64,000 nucleotides of DNA from an uncultured Methanobrevibacter sp. (GTDB taxonomy: Archaea > Methanobacteriota > Methanobacteria > Methanobacteriales > Methanobacteriaceae). The position numbers and the translations under genes were made by a program. Below the pieces are notes generated by a model. The model made no database searches and was not told where the DNA came from. It saw nothing but the letters and a program-made list of their open reading frames with translations. Below, piece by piece: positions 1 to 8,169 of the stretch. The stretch's first letter is position 1, and each line of letters begins with the position of its first letter. The stretch lies in assembly GCF_902770715.1 (NCBI RefSeq), contig NZ_CACXTS010000007.1, positions 1 to 64,000 of the forward strand, written 5' to 3'.

Positions 1-1
1 C

Positions 2-3000
2 TTAGAAAATGAAACTCCTGGAACTCATGACATTGAAGTGATATACTCCGGTGATAAAAACCACCTTGGTGCCAATACCACTTCAAATGCAACAATTCCG
101 AAAATCACAACTCCAATATCTGTTGATGTGGATGATTGTAAAGTTGGAGACACTGCAGTTGTCATAGTAACTGTTCCGGAAAATGCAACTGGCAATGTGA
201 CTATTGAAGTTGATGGTGTGAAATACACTTCAGAGATTAAGGATGGCAAAGCAGTATTCAATGTCACAAACTTGACTGATGGAAATAAAACCGTAGCTGT
301 TGACTATCCTGGTGATGACACATACCTTGGAAACCACACAACTGCAAACTTCACAGTAGATAAATGTCCATCAACTGTTGAAGCACAAGCAGATCCAATT
401 GATGCGGGTGAAACTGCAGTTATTACCGTGACAGTTCCTGAAGATGCTACCGGCTATGTGATTGTCGAAATCGATAACCAGACCTATGCTGGTAAAATAG
501 TTAATGGAACCGCTACAGTAGAAGTCAAAGGATTGGCCGGCGGCGATTATCCAATCAATGTAACTTACCCTGGAGATGACAAATACGCTCCTTCCAATTA
601 TTCTACAAACTTAAAAGTATCCAAAGTGCCTTCAACTGTAAATGTAACTGTTGATGATATTACTGTTGGAGACAAAGCAGTAATCAATGTGGAAACTCCT
701 GAAGATGTATGTGGAAATGTGACTGTGAGCGTCGATGGTCAAAACTATACTGTATTTGTTTCAGGCGGTAAAGGAACATTAGTCGTTCCTGATTTGGATG
801 TTGGCCCACACACTGTTGATGTAATCTTTGAAGGATGCAAAAAATACGAACCATCCAACAACACTGCACAGTTCAATGTCAATAAGATCAACACAACTGG
901 AAGTGACATTAAAGTTGTTGATCAAGGTAACGGCACTGTTGTAGTGGTTGTCCCTGACAATGCTAATGGTACTGTTGAAATCAAAGTTGGAAATAATACT
1001 TATAATGCTACCGTTGAAAACGGTGTAGCTACAATTACATTGGATAATGAAACTCCTGGAACCCATGATATTGAAGTCATCTACTCCGGTGATGATACTC
1101 ACGAAGGAGCATCCACCAACGCAACTGCAACAATTCCTAAAATCACAACTCCTATATCTGTTGATGTGGATGATTGCAAAGTTGGAGACACTGCAGTCGT
1201 TACAGTAAATGTTCCTGAAGACGCAACTGGAAATGTAACAATTGAGGTTGATGGTGTGAAATACACTTCAGAAATCAAAGACGGCAAAGCGGTATTCGAA
1301 GTTCCTGCTTTAACTGATGGAACTAAAACAATTGCTGTTGACTATCCTGGTGATGATACATACCTCGGAAACCACACAACTGGTAACTTTACAGTATCCA
1401 AACGTGAATCTCAAGTATCAGCTACAATTGATGACAGCAATGTTGGCGATAGTGTAACTGTAACCGTAACTGTTCCAAAAGATGCGACCGGTCAAGTATT
1501 GGTTGACATTGATGGTGTAGGATACTATGTAAATGTGACTAACGGTACTGGAACTGTTGAAATTCCTCGCATACCTAGTGGAGTTTACAATGTAAGCATT
1601 ACATATCCTGGTGATGACAAATACTTGCCAAGCTCAAATAATACAACCTTCAAAGTAAATAAAGTCGAATCATTCGTCATTCCAAAGGCTGAAGACATTT
1701 ACGTTGGAGATAATGAAGTAATTACAATTTCCGTACCTGAAGATGCAACTGGAAATGTAACTATTGTCATTGATGGTAAAGAATATAACTTTAACTTAGA
1801 TGATGGTAAATTAAGCGGTTCTGAAGACGATGGTGTATTCACTGTTGCTGTAAGCGGAGGCAAAGGCAAATTAGTCATATCCGGATTGCCTAAAGGAGAC
1901 TATGTTGTAAGTGCAAGATACAACGGTGATGACAAATACTTGCCAAGTACCAATTCAACAACATTCAAAGTATTGAGAAAATCTTCAACCATGGATGTTA
2001 CCGATTTAGGCAATGGTACTGTTGTTGTTGATTTACCTGACAATGCTACAGGTACTGTATCCATTAAAGTTGGAAACAATACCTACAATGCTACCGTTAA
2101 AGACGGCAAAGCTGTTGTTGACTTGACAAATGAAACTCCTGGTGTCCATGACATTGAAGTTACATACTCCGGTGATGATACTCATGAACCTCAAGTGGAA
2201 GATTCAAAAGTGACAATTCCAAAACACAACACTCCGATTAGCGTTGATGTTGATGATTGCTATGTTGGAGACACTGCTGTTGTAACTGTAACCCTTCCTG
2301 ATGATGCAACTGGTAATGTTACTATTGAAATCAACGGTAAATCTTACACTACTGAAGTCAAAGATGGAAAAGCAGTATTCAATGTAACTGGCTTGGCAGC
2401 AGGCAACAAGACTGTTGCAGTAAAATATGACGGTGACAAAAACTATGTTGAAAACTCAACAACCGGTCAATTCACTGTGTCAAAACGTCCATCTACTGTA
2501 TCTGCTACTGGAAAAGACATTAATGTAGGTAAAGATGAAGTTATCACTGTAACTGTTCCTAAAGATGCAACAGGTCGTGTATTGATTGATATTGATGGTG
2601 TTGGATATTATGGAACTATCGTAAACGGAAAAGCAAAAGTTGTAATTCCTGAACTTCCAAGTGGAAAATACACAGCAAAAGTCACCTATGAGGGTGATGA
2701 CAAATACTTGCCAAGCACAACTACTACTAAATTCACTGTAACTAAAGTCAAAACTCCTATCAAAGCTACTGGCGATGAAATCAATCAAGGAGATGATGCT
2801 ACTGTTGTTGTAAGAGTTCCTAGTGATGCAACAGGTACTGTAACAATCACAGTTGATGGTAAAAAATACACAACAGAAGTTAAAGACGGTAAAGCTGTAT
2901 TTACAATCCCTGGATTGACTAAAGGTGATCATGAAGTTACTGCATCATACTCAGGTGATAAGAAATATGAAGCCAATGACACAATCACTGACATTGAAGT

Positions 3001-3151
3001 GAACTACAATGAATCTCCGGATAGTCCGGAACATGGTGGCAGTGAAGGCGGTGCTGATTTAACACAACATGCAACTGGTAATCCGATACTTGTGTTATTG
3101 TTAATCATATTGGCTGCTGGATCAACTCAAATCAGAAGATTTAGGAAATAA
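2..3151 (+). CDS. Adhesin-like surface protein, Ig-like repeats (5' end outside window)
   Basis: The reading frame is open from the left edge, so the N-terminus and signal peptide lie outside the window. About 1,049 residues are visible: one partial and eleven complete Ig-like beta-sandwich repeats of roughly 85-100 residues, each with a VGDTAVV-type strand, a DATGNVTIEVDG-type strand and a Y-x-GDD-x-Y turn. They are followed by a Ser/Glu/Gly-rich linker and a C-terminal anchor, GNPI plus about 15 hydrophobic residues and the basic tail RRFRK. Asn-X-Thr/Ser sequons are very dense, which suggests heavy N-glycosylation. By family it is a methanobacterial adhesin-like protein; its role in attachment is inferred. 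The repeats have a four-domain periodicity. Confidence 0.9.
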   Translation, partial: LENETPGTHDIEVIYSGDKNHLGANTTSNATIPKITTPISVDVDDCKVGDTAVVIVTVPENATGNVTIEVDGVKYTSEIKDGKAVFNVTNLTDGNKTVAVDYPGDDTYLGNHTTANFTVDKCPSTVEAQADPIDAGETAVITVTVPEDATGYVIVEIDNQTYAGKIVNGTATVEVKGLAGGDYPINVTYPGDDKYAPSNYSTNLKVSKVPSTVNVTVDDITVGDKAVINVETPEDVCGNVTVSVDGQNYTVFVSGGKGTLVVPDLDVGPHTVDVIFEGCKKYEPSNNTAQFNVNKINTTGSDIKVVDQGNGTVVVVVPDNANGTVEIKVGNNTYNATVENGVATITLDNETPGTHDIEVIYSGDDTHEGASTNATATIPKITTPISVDVDDCKVGDTAVVTVNVPEDATGNVTIEVDGVKYTSEIKDGKAVFEVPALTDGTKTIAVDYPGDDTYLGNHTTGNFTVSKRESQVSATIDDSNVGDSVTVTVTVPKDATGQVLVDIDGVGYYVNVTNGTGTVEIPRIPSGVYNVSITYPGDDKYLPSSNNTTFKVNKVESFVIPKAEDIYVGDNEVITISVPEDATGNVTIVIDGKEYNFNLDDGKLSGSEDDGVFTVAVSGGKGKLVISGLPKGDYVVSARYNGDDKYLPSTNSTTFKVLRKSSTMDVTDLGNGTVVVDLPDNATGTVSIKVGNNTYNATVKDGKAVVDLTNETPGVHDIEVTYSGDDTHEPQVEDSKVTIPKHNTPISVDVDDCYVGDTAVVTVTLPDDATGNVTIEINGKSYTTEVKDGKAVFNVTGLAAGNKTVAVKYDGDKNYVENSTTGQFTVSKRPSTVSATGKDINVGKDEVITVTVPKDATGRVLIDIDGVGYYGTIVNGKAKVVIPELPSGKYTAKVTYEGDDKYLPSTTTTKFTVTKVKTPIKATGDEINQGDDATVVVRVPSDATGTVTITVDGKKYTTEVKDGKAVFTIPGLTKGDHEVTASYSGDKKYEANDTITDIEVNYNESPDSPEHGGSEGGADLTQHATGNPILVLLLIILAAGSTQIRRFRK
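107..2999 (+). repeat. Ig-like domain repeats with four-domain super-period
   Basis: Eleven Ig-like units run in tandem. The unit opening with (T/N)TPISVDVDDC starts at 107, 1145 and 2228, spacings of 1,038 and 1,083 bases. Every fourth unit is a distinct subtype that opens with a GNGTVVV-type strand and contains NETPG-(T/V)-HDIEV. The copies at 107 and 1145 are close at DNA level, with most differences at third codon positions. The unit near 1670 carries an extra insertion with SGSEDDG, which explains the longer second spacing. Confidence 0.85.
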
Positions 3152-3395
3152 TTTTTCCTATCTTTTTTCTTATTTTTTATAGAAATTGATGAATTTATAC
3201 TAATCCATCTATATTGCCAAAATTACTTTTTTAATTTTTAATTACATGTTTTAATTTAAATGATTTTTCAATGAATATAATTGATTTGATTTAGTCTTAG
3301 TGCTATTTAGTTTGACGTATTTTTAATTAAATTTGTGCAAATTTTTCTGCAATTTTTAGCATTGAAAATAATGTGTAAAATTCATTAAGTAAATC

Positions 3396-3406
3396 TTTTA
3401 TATAAT
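3396..3406 (+). promoter_or_regulatory. Probable TATA box for the DUF92 gene
   Basis: An AT-rich TTTTATATAAT element is centred near 3402, which would place transcription start near 3428, about 20 bases before the ATG at 3449. The remainder of the 3152-3448 gap is AT-rich; the T-rich stretch after 3151 probably terminates the adhesin gene. I see no gene in it. Confidence 0.5.
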
Positions 3407-3448
3407 TTTAAACAAAGAATTATTAAGATAATTGCATAGTGATTGTTT

Positions 3449-4147
3449 ATGGTTGAAGCAATAATGATAAATTGGGTGTATGTAATTCTTTTGTTTATTT
3501 TAGGTTTCATTACATACTATAGGAAATCCTTGGATTTGTTCGGTTCAGCAGTCATGATTATCATGGGTATAGTGATTATCTTTTCTGCGGGAACCAATTG
3601 GCTGTTATTGATTATCTTATTCTTGGTAATGTCTTTGCTTGCTACAAAATACTCCAAGAAATACAAACAATCCTTAGGGGAGTTTGAAGGAAGAAGGACA
3701 TCAAAAAATGTTATTTCAAATGGTGTTGTTGCCTGTTTCATGGCTGCATTCGGAGGATATTATCTGCCATTTGTAGGCGGTTTCATAGGGGCCATTGCAA
3801 CAGCAACTGCTGACACATTGGCTTCAGAAATTGGAGTATTGGACCAGCATCCCCGTTTGATTACAACATTCCAAAAAGTGGATCCGGGCACTAATGGTGC
3901 AGTTTCAGGTTTAGGTACTGCTATTGGAATTGTGGGTGCCGCCATTATTGGTATTGCAGCATACTTTTTAGGCATTATGGACAATCCTTTGCTTGCTATA
4001 GGTGTTGCTATAATTTCTGGAACTGTGGGATGTTTCGCGGACAGTATTTTAGGAGCCCTTTTTGAAAATAGGCATTTGATTACTAATGAGCATGTAAACT
4101 TGATGGCTACAATAGTTGGTGCTATTGTGGGTATTCTATTACTTTAA
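3449..4147 (+). CDS. DUF92 family integral membrane protein
   Basis: A polytopic membrane protein of about 232 residues with roughly six hydrophobic segments. It contains the DUF92/TIGR00297 signature region: GRRTSKNVISNGV, then a glycine-rich GGYYLPFVGG segment, and the ATADTLASEIG motif with acidic residues before a membrane helix. Plant homologues of this family (VTE6) are phytyl-phosphate kinases, so a role in polyprenyl phosphate salvage or lipid-carrier metabolism is possible but inferred. Start choice: the frame opens at TTG 3443, but GTGAT at 3440-3444 lies 4 bases before ATG 3449, the more likely start; ATG 3464 is an alternative. It appears monocistronic. Confidence 0.8.
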   Translation: MVEAIMINWVYVILLFILGFITYYRKSLDLFGSAVMIIMGIVIIFSAGTNWLLLIILFLVMSLLATKYSKKYKQSLGEFEGRRTSKNVISNGVVACFMAAFGGYYLPFVGGFIGAIATATADTLASEIGVLDQHPRLITTFQKVDPGTNGAVSGLGTAIGIVGAAIIGIAAYFLGIMDNPLLAIGVAIISGTVGCFADSILGALFENRHLITNEHVNLMATIVGAIVGILLL

Positions 4148-4240
4148 TCTTTTTTTTTAAATTCCATTTTAATATTTTGAATTGTCATTTAAACAAATTA
4201 TTTTAACTATTAAAAATAAAAATCATATTATTATAATTTA

Positions 4241-4246
4241 GGTGAT
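4241..4246 (+). promoter_or_regulatory. Ribosome binding site that sets the apgM start
   Basis: GGTGAT lies 4 bases before ATG 4251. The frame could open at the in-frame GTG 4242, but that codon is part of this Shine-Dalgarno sequence, so ATG 4251 is the start. The same GGTGA element precedes several other genes here. Confidence 0.7.
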
Positions 4247-4250
4247 ATTT

Positions 4251-5489
4251 ATGAAAGGACTTATTTTAATTATGGATGGTATGGGTGACCGTCCAATTAA
4301 AGAATTAGGAAATAAAACTCCTTTAGAAGCTGCAAACACTCCGAATATGGATAAGATGGCAGAAGAAGGAATTACTGGTATTATGGATTCAATTGCTCCA
4401 GGAATCATCCCTGGAAGTGACACAGCACACTTGTCCATTTTAGGATACAATCCATATGAAGTATACACTGGAAGGGGCCCATTCGAAGCAAATGGTGTTG
4501 GAGTGGAAGTGCTTCCTGGAGACATAGCATTCAGATGCAACTTTTCAACTGCAGATGAGGATTTAATCGTAACCGACAGGCGTGCTGGAAGAATCAAGGA
4601 AGGGACCAAAGAGATAGTGGAAGAACTAAATAAAATGGTTTTGGAAGACTATCCGGACATTAAAATCATATTCAAAGAATCTACCGGTCACAGGGCTGTT
4701 TTAGTATTAAGGGGAGAAGGACTCTCCGATAAAGTCAGCGATGCAGATCCTAAAGTTGAAGGCAACAAGCCTAAGGAAGTTAAAGCTTTGGATGACACAC
4801 CTGAAGCAGCAAAAACCGCTGATATCTTAAATAAATTGGTTGTAAAAACTTATGAAATGGTAAAAGATCACCCAGTAAATCTAAAAAGAATAGAAGAAGG
4901 CGAACCTCCGGCAAACATTGTAATTCCTCGTGGTGCTGGTGAAGTTCCCGTTGTCGAATCATTGAATGAAAAATATGAAGTGAATTCAGCATGCATTGCG
5001 GAAACCGGTCTTATAATGGGTATCGGAAGATTTGCAGGAATGGACATCATAGAAATGGAAGATGTAACCGGCGGAATTGACACCAATTTGGATAATATTC
5101 GTGATACAATCATTGACCAGGTAAAAAATTCAGACCATGACTTTTTCCTTATAAACATTGATGGCGCTGATGAAGCTGGCCACGACGGCCAGACCATGGA
5201 GAAAAAGAATTTCATTGAAAAAGTTGATGAAGTGATAATGAGCGAATTGATAAAGCTTGAAGATGTTTATATTTACTTGACAGCTGATCATTCAACTCCA
5301 ATTTCTGTTAAAAATCACTCAGGCGACCCAGTACCTGTATTGATTAGGGGTCCTGAAGTAAGGGTCGACGATGTAAAAGAATTCTCCGAAAGGGCATGTG
5401 CAAAAGGAGGACTCAACAGAATCAGAGGCGCAGACGTAATGAACATCATGATGGATTTAATGAACTACGCCCATAAGTTCGGGGCATAG
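4251..5489 (+). CDS. apgM: 2,3-bisphosphoglycerate-independent phosphoglycerate mutase, archaeal type
   Basis: About 412 residues of the alkaline-phosphatase superfamily. It interconverts 3- and 2-phosphoglycerate in glycolysis and gluconeogenesis in the cytoplasm. The N-terminal metal-binding motif DGMGD is at residues 9-13, the nucleophile region PGSDTAHLSILGYNP is near residue 60, and the C-terminal metal ligands appear in NIDGADEAGHDG and in the TADHSTP motif. Length fits the archaeal ApgM family. It ends 8 bases before the phosphohexomutase gene, so the two are probably cotranscribed. Confidence 0.93.
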   Translation: MKGLILIMDGMGDRPIKELGNKTPLEAANTPNMDKMAEEGITGIMDSIAPGIIPGSDTAHLSILGYNPYEVYTGRGPFEANGVGVEVLPGDIAFRCNFSTADEDLIVTDRRAGRIKEGTKEIVEELNKMVLEDYPDIKIIFKESTGHRAVLVLRGEGLSDKVSDADPKVEGNKPKEVKALDDTPEAAKTADILNKLVVKTYEMVKDHPVNLKRIEEGEPPANIVIPRGAGEVPVVESLNEKYEVNSACIAETGLIMGIGRFAGMDIIEMEDVTGGIDTNLDNIRDTIIDQVKNSDHDFFLINIDGADEAGHDGQTMEKKNFIEKVDEVIMSELIKLEDVYIYLTADHSTPISVKNHSGDPVPVLIRGPEVRVDDVKEFSERACAKGGLNRIRGADVMNIMMDLMNYAHKFGA

Positions 5490-5497
5490 GTGAGAGT

Positions 5498-6835
5498 ATG
5501 GTAGCAAAAAAACTGTTTGGAACATCCGGAATAAGAGGTTTAATCGGCTCTGAAGTAACTTGTGAACTTGCATTGAATGTTGGGAAATCATTGGCTTACT
5601 ATTTGGGTAATGAAGGTACTGTCGTACTTGGCTATGATACAAGAACAACAAATGAAATGCTTGATCAGGCGATTTGTGCAGGTTTGCTTGAAAGTGGGGT
5701 TGATGTAATTAAGATAGGTATGGTTCCAACACCTTTGGTTGGTTATGCTACCGAAAAGCTCGATGCAGATGCCGGAATAATGCTCACTGCATCCCACAAT
5801 CCTTCACCATATAATGGGATTAAGTTGTGGAATAAAAATGGAATGGCTTACACTTCATCTCAGGAAGCAAAAATTGAGGAAATCTATTCAAATAGGGATT
5901 ATGTTTCAGTAACCTGGGATAAAGTCGGAAAATTGCATGTTAATGAAGAAATCAAAGGCCAATATATTGATGATTTAGTTGACATGGTTGAAATTAAAGA
6001 GGGTTTGAAAGTGGTTATTGACTGTGCATCCGGTGCCGGAAGCGAAATATCACCTTTAGTATTTAGAAAGGCAGGATGCGAAGTGACTACACTCAACTCA
6101 CAGCCGGACGGATTTTTCCCGGGAAGGAACCCTGAACCTAATGAAGAAAACCTTCAAACTTTGATGAAAACCGTTGTAGCCATAGGTGCCGATTTGGGAA
6201 TTGCCCATGATGGTGATGCCGACAGGATGATCACCGTTGATGAGAAAGGCAATGTCTCTCCATTCGACTCTCTTTTGGCATTGATATCAAAAGAATTTGA
6301 TGGGGATATCGTTACAACCGTCGATGCTGGTTTGTGTATGGACGAATCCGTAAATGGAAAAGTTTTAAGGACCAAAGTTGGGGATGTTAATGTTGCTGAA
6401 GTTATCATTGAAGAAAATGCAAGCTTTGGTGGTGAACCTTCAGGAACCTGGCTGCACCCGGACTTCTGCATGTGTCCGGATGGAATTCTTTCAGGTTTGA
6501 GAATGGCCGAAATAGTTTCAAGAGATGGAAAATTATCTGATTTGTTGGCTCAAATCCCGTCTTATCCGAATATTCGTGAAAAAATAACATGTTCCGCTGA
6601 AGCTAAAATCAAAGTGATGGAAAATATGGAGGAGTTGCTTACCTCAGCTTTTGATGATGTTAGAGAAGTCAATTCTATAGATGGTGTTCGATTGACATTT
6701 GAAGATGACAGTTGGGTATTGGTAAGGCCTTCAGGAACTGAAGATTACGTCAGAATCACTTTAGAGTCAAGAGATGCAGAAAGGGCAGAATCAATAAAAG
6801 AAACATGTGTAAAAATAATCAATGACAATTTATAG
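5498..6835 (+). CDS. glmM: Phosphohexomutase, probable phosphoglucosamine mutase (copy 1)
   Basis: 445 residues of the alpha-D-phosphohexomutase superfamily. In order: N-terminal FGTSGIRG, catalytic phosphoserine loop TASHNP near residue 98, Mg-binding DGDADR near residue 238, sugar-specificity loop GGEPSGTW near residue 307 and phosphate-binding loop RPSGTEDYVRI near the C-terminus. It probably interconverts glucosamine-6-phosphate and glucosamine-1-phosphate for UDP-GlcNAc synthesis, although phosphomannomutase activity cannot be excluded. GGTGAG is placed before ATG 5498. A second paralogue on the minus strand at 13066-14430 has a different sugar loop, so the two may differ in substrate. 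Confidence 0.85.
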   Translation: MVAKKLFGTSGIRGLIGSEVTCELALNVGKSLAYYLGNEGTVVLGYDTRTTNEMLDQAICAGLLESGVDVIKIGMVPTPLVGYATEKLDADAGIMLTASHNPSPYNGIKLWNKNGMAYTSSQEAKIEEIYSNRDYVSVTWDKVGKLHVNEEIKGQYIDDLVDMVEIKEGLKVVIDCASGAGSEISPLVFRKAGCEVTTLNSQPDGFFPGRNPEPNEENLQTLMKTVVAIGADLGIAHDGDADRMITVDEKGNVSPFDSLLALISKEFDGDIVTTVDAGLCMDESVNGKVLRTKVGDVNVAEVIIEENASFGGEPSGTWLHPDFCMCPDGILSGLRMAEIVSRDGKLSDLLAQIPSYPNIREKITCSAEAKIKVMENMEELLTSAFDDVREVNSIDGVRLTFEDDSWVLVRPSGTEDYVRITLESRDAERAESIKETCVKIINDNL

Positions 6836-6917
6836 GAGATTATATAATCTTCTAAACTCTTTTTTTTAAAATAAGTAAAGTTCTTTAAAGAATTATTAAA
6901 ATCCTTTAAAGACTTAA

Positions 6918-7634
6918 TCACGCTATACTTTCAAAACCTTTTGTTGCGAGTAATCTTGTGAATGCACCATCAGGTTTCATAACAATGTTTCCATTGGAAT
7001 ATTCTTTAATAGCAGCTTGTACCATGGTACTCTTTTTCTCAGGATCTTTAGCAGCATTTGCCAATGCTTTAACTAATACCATAACTGCATCTGCTCTGGA
7101 CATAGTTCCTGGAACATTTTCGTTTCCAGCATAACCGTTGTATGCATCATTTTCACGGATGATGTCTGTTGCGCTGAGGTTGGTTTCCTTACCGTCGACA
7201 ACTAATGGTCTTACGGAATCGATGACGTTATCCACACCTTCATCGTAAACAAGAACTACTGCATCAGCGTGCATTCCGGTATGGTATTCTACAATTTCTG
7301 CAGCATTTTCCATACCCTGTTCAACTCCATCCCACAGACAGTCGTGAAGCATCATGTGTCCACTCAGTCCACCAGGAGCAGATTTTGAAGGGTGATACAT
7401 TTCTCCGGGGTATACTGGTGTGTAATTTTTGAGGCTTCCGTTTTCCAAACGAACCATATAAGCCATATCCACACCACCGTTGGACTGCTCATACTTGTCG
7501 GAAGCTAATACTAATATGCTTTTGTTTTCTTGTGTTAAATCAGGACCTAAGAGTAATGTACCAGCAATATATGCCAATAATCCAATAAGAATAACCACTA
7601 GAATAGCTATAATTAGTTTTTTTGTCCTTTTCAT
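6918..7634 (-). CDS. DUF4012 family membrane-anchored protein
   Basis: 238 residues. A single N-terminal membrane helix (about residues 7-29) follows the basic start MKRTKK, and the rest is predicted to be extracytoplasmic. The body has an ILVLASDKYEQ strand, a GGVDMAYMVRLENG segment, YTPVYPGEM and LHDCLWDG, matching the archaeal DUF4012 family, whose fold is distantly related to LytR-CpsA-Psr proteins. Function is unknown; a cell-envelope role is inferred from that relationship and the topology. It converges with the phosphohexomutase at 5498-6835 across an 82-base gap containing a T8 run, and lies 89 bases downstream of rubredoxin on the same strand. Confidence 0.7.
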   Translation of the reverse strand: MKRTKKLIIAILVVILIGLLAYIAGTLLLGPDLTQENKSILVLASDKYEQSNGGVDMAYMVRLENGSLKNYTPVYPGEMYHPSKSAPGGLSGHMMLHDCLWDGVEQGMENAAEIVEYHTGMHADAVVLVYDEGVDNVIDSVRPLVVDGKETNLSATDIIRENDAYNGYAGNENVPGTMSRADAVMVLVKALANAAKDPEKKSTMVQAAIKEYSNGNIVMKPDGAFTRLLATKGFESIA

Positions 7635-7713
7635 TCAATTCACATGCCTTATCCCATTAGGATATTTTATTTAATCGTGTATTTTGCTTTAAATCAGTCT
7701 AAAAAATAAATTG

Positions 7714-7736
7714 AGAAGAAGAATTATTCTTCTTCT
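7714..7736 (-). terminator. Hairpin terminator containing the rubredoxin stop codon
   Basis: Perfect 10-bp stem AGAAGAAGAA / TTCTTCTTCT (7727-7736 with 7714-7723). The three-base loop 7724-7726 is the TAA stop of the rubredoxin gene. On the minus strand the stem is followed by a T-rich run, as in intrinsic terminators. Confidence 0.65.
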
Positions 7737-7891
7737 GCAATAAATGCTTCAACTCCAAGTGCTGCACATTCTGGACATACCCAGTCGTCAGGCATGTCTG
7801 CAGGAGTTGCTCCAGCAGGAATGTTGTATGCAGGGTCACCTTTTTCGGAATCGAACTTATATTCACAGTGTAAACAAACATAGATTGTCAT
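7724..7891 (-). CDS. Rubredoxin
   Basis: A 55-residue protein starting MTIYVCLHCEYKFD and ending EEE. It has two Cys pairs, CLHC (residues 6-9) and CPEC (near residues 39-42), that ligate a single iron, with the usual WVCPEC segment. Rubredoxins are cytoplasmic one-electron carriers, often feeding oxygen or peroxide detoxification enzymes in methanogens. AAGGAG lies about 8 bases before the ATG. No partner oxidoreductase gene is adjacent. The gene was found by direct translation of the minus strand. Confidence 0.93.
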   Translation of the reverse strand: MTIYVCLHCEYKFDSEKGDPAYNIPAGATPADMPDDWVCPECAALGVEAFIAEEE

Positions 7892-8016
7892 TTTAATAAT
7901 CTCCTTTTATTTAATCCTTTTTTTAGACAGTTATAGCATTTAATTAACTATAAATTCTTAGGTAATCCACGATTGTAGAAATTTACTAAGCTATCCCCCT
8001 AGTCTCCAGGTTCATT

Positions 8017-8045
8017 CATTACAATTGTATTTATCCATTGTAATG
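8017..8045. promoter_or_regulatory. Inverted repeat in the rubredoxin/glmU divergent promoter region
   Basis: CATTACAAT (8017-8025) and ATTGTAATG (8037-8045) are perfect 9-base inverted copies with an 11-base spacer. Their centres are 20 bases apart, close to two DNA turns. The element sits in the 278-base divergent gap (7892-8169), fitting an operator for a dimeric regulator. This is inferred from symmetry alone. Confidence 0.5.
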
Positions 8046-8169
8046 TTATATGATTTTGAATTTATTTAACATATTATTTATAATTACTTATTCTATATAG
8101 GAAAATTAATTTATAATGAGAGAGTAAAACATATAATAATATTAGATAATTTTACAAGGGGATAATAAA

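Noticed and set aside
684-2932. Long antisense reading frames opposite the Ig-repeat adhesin
   Set aside because: They are mirror frames of a repetitive, biased-codon gene; they have no ribosome sites and no recognisable domains.
7699-7881. 60-codon minus-strand frame over the rubredoxin gene
   Set aside because: It is a shifted frame; the overlapping 55-codon frame has both CxxC motifs and a ribosome site.
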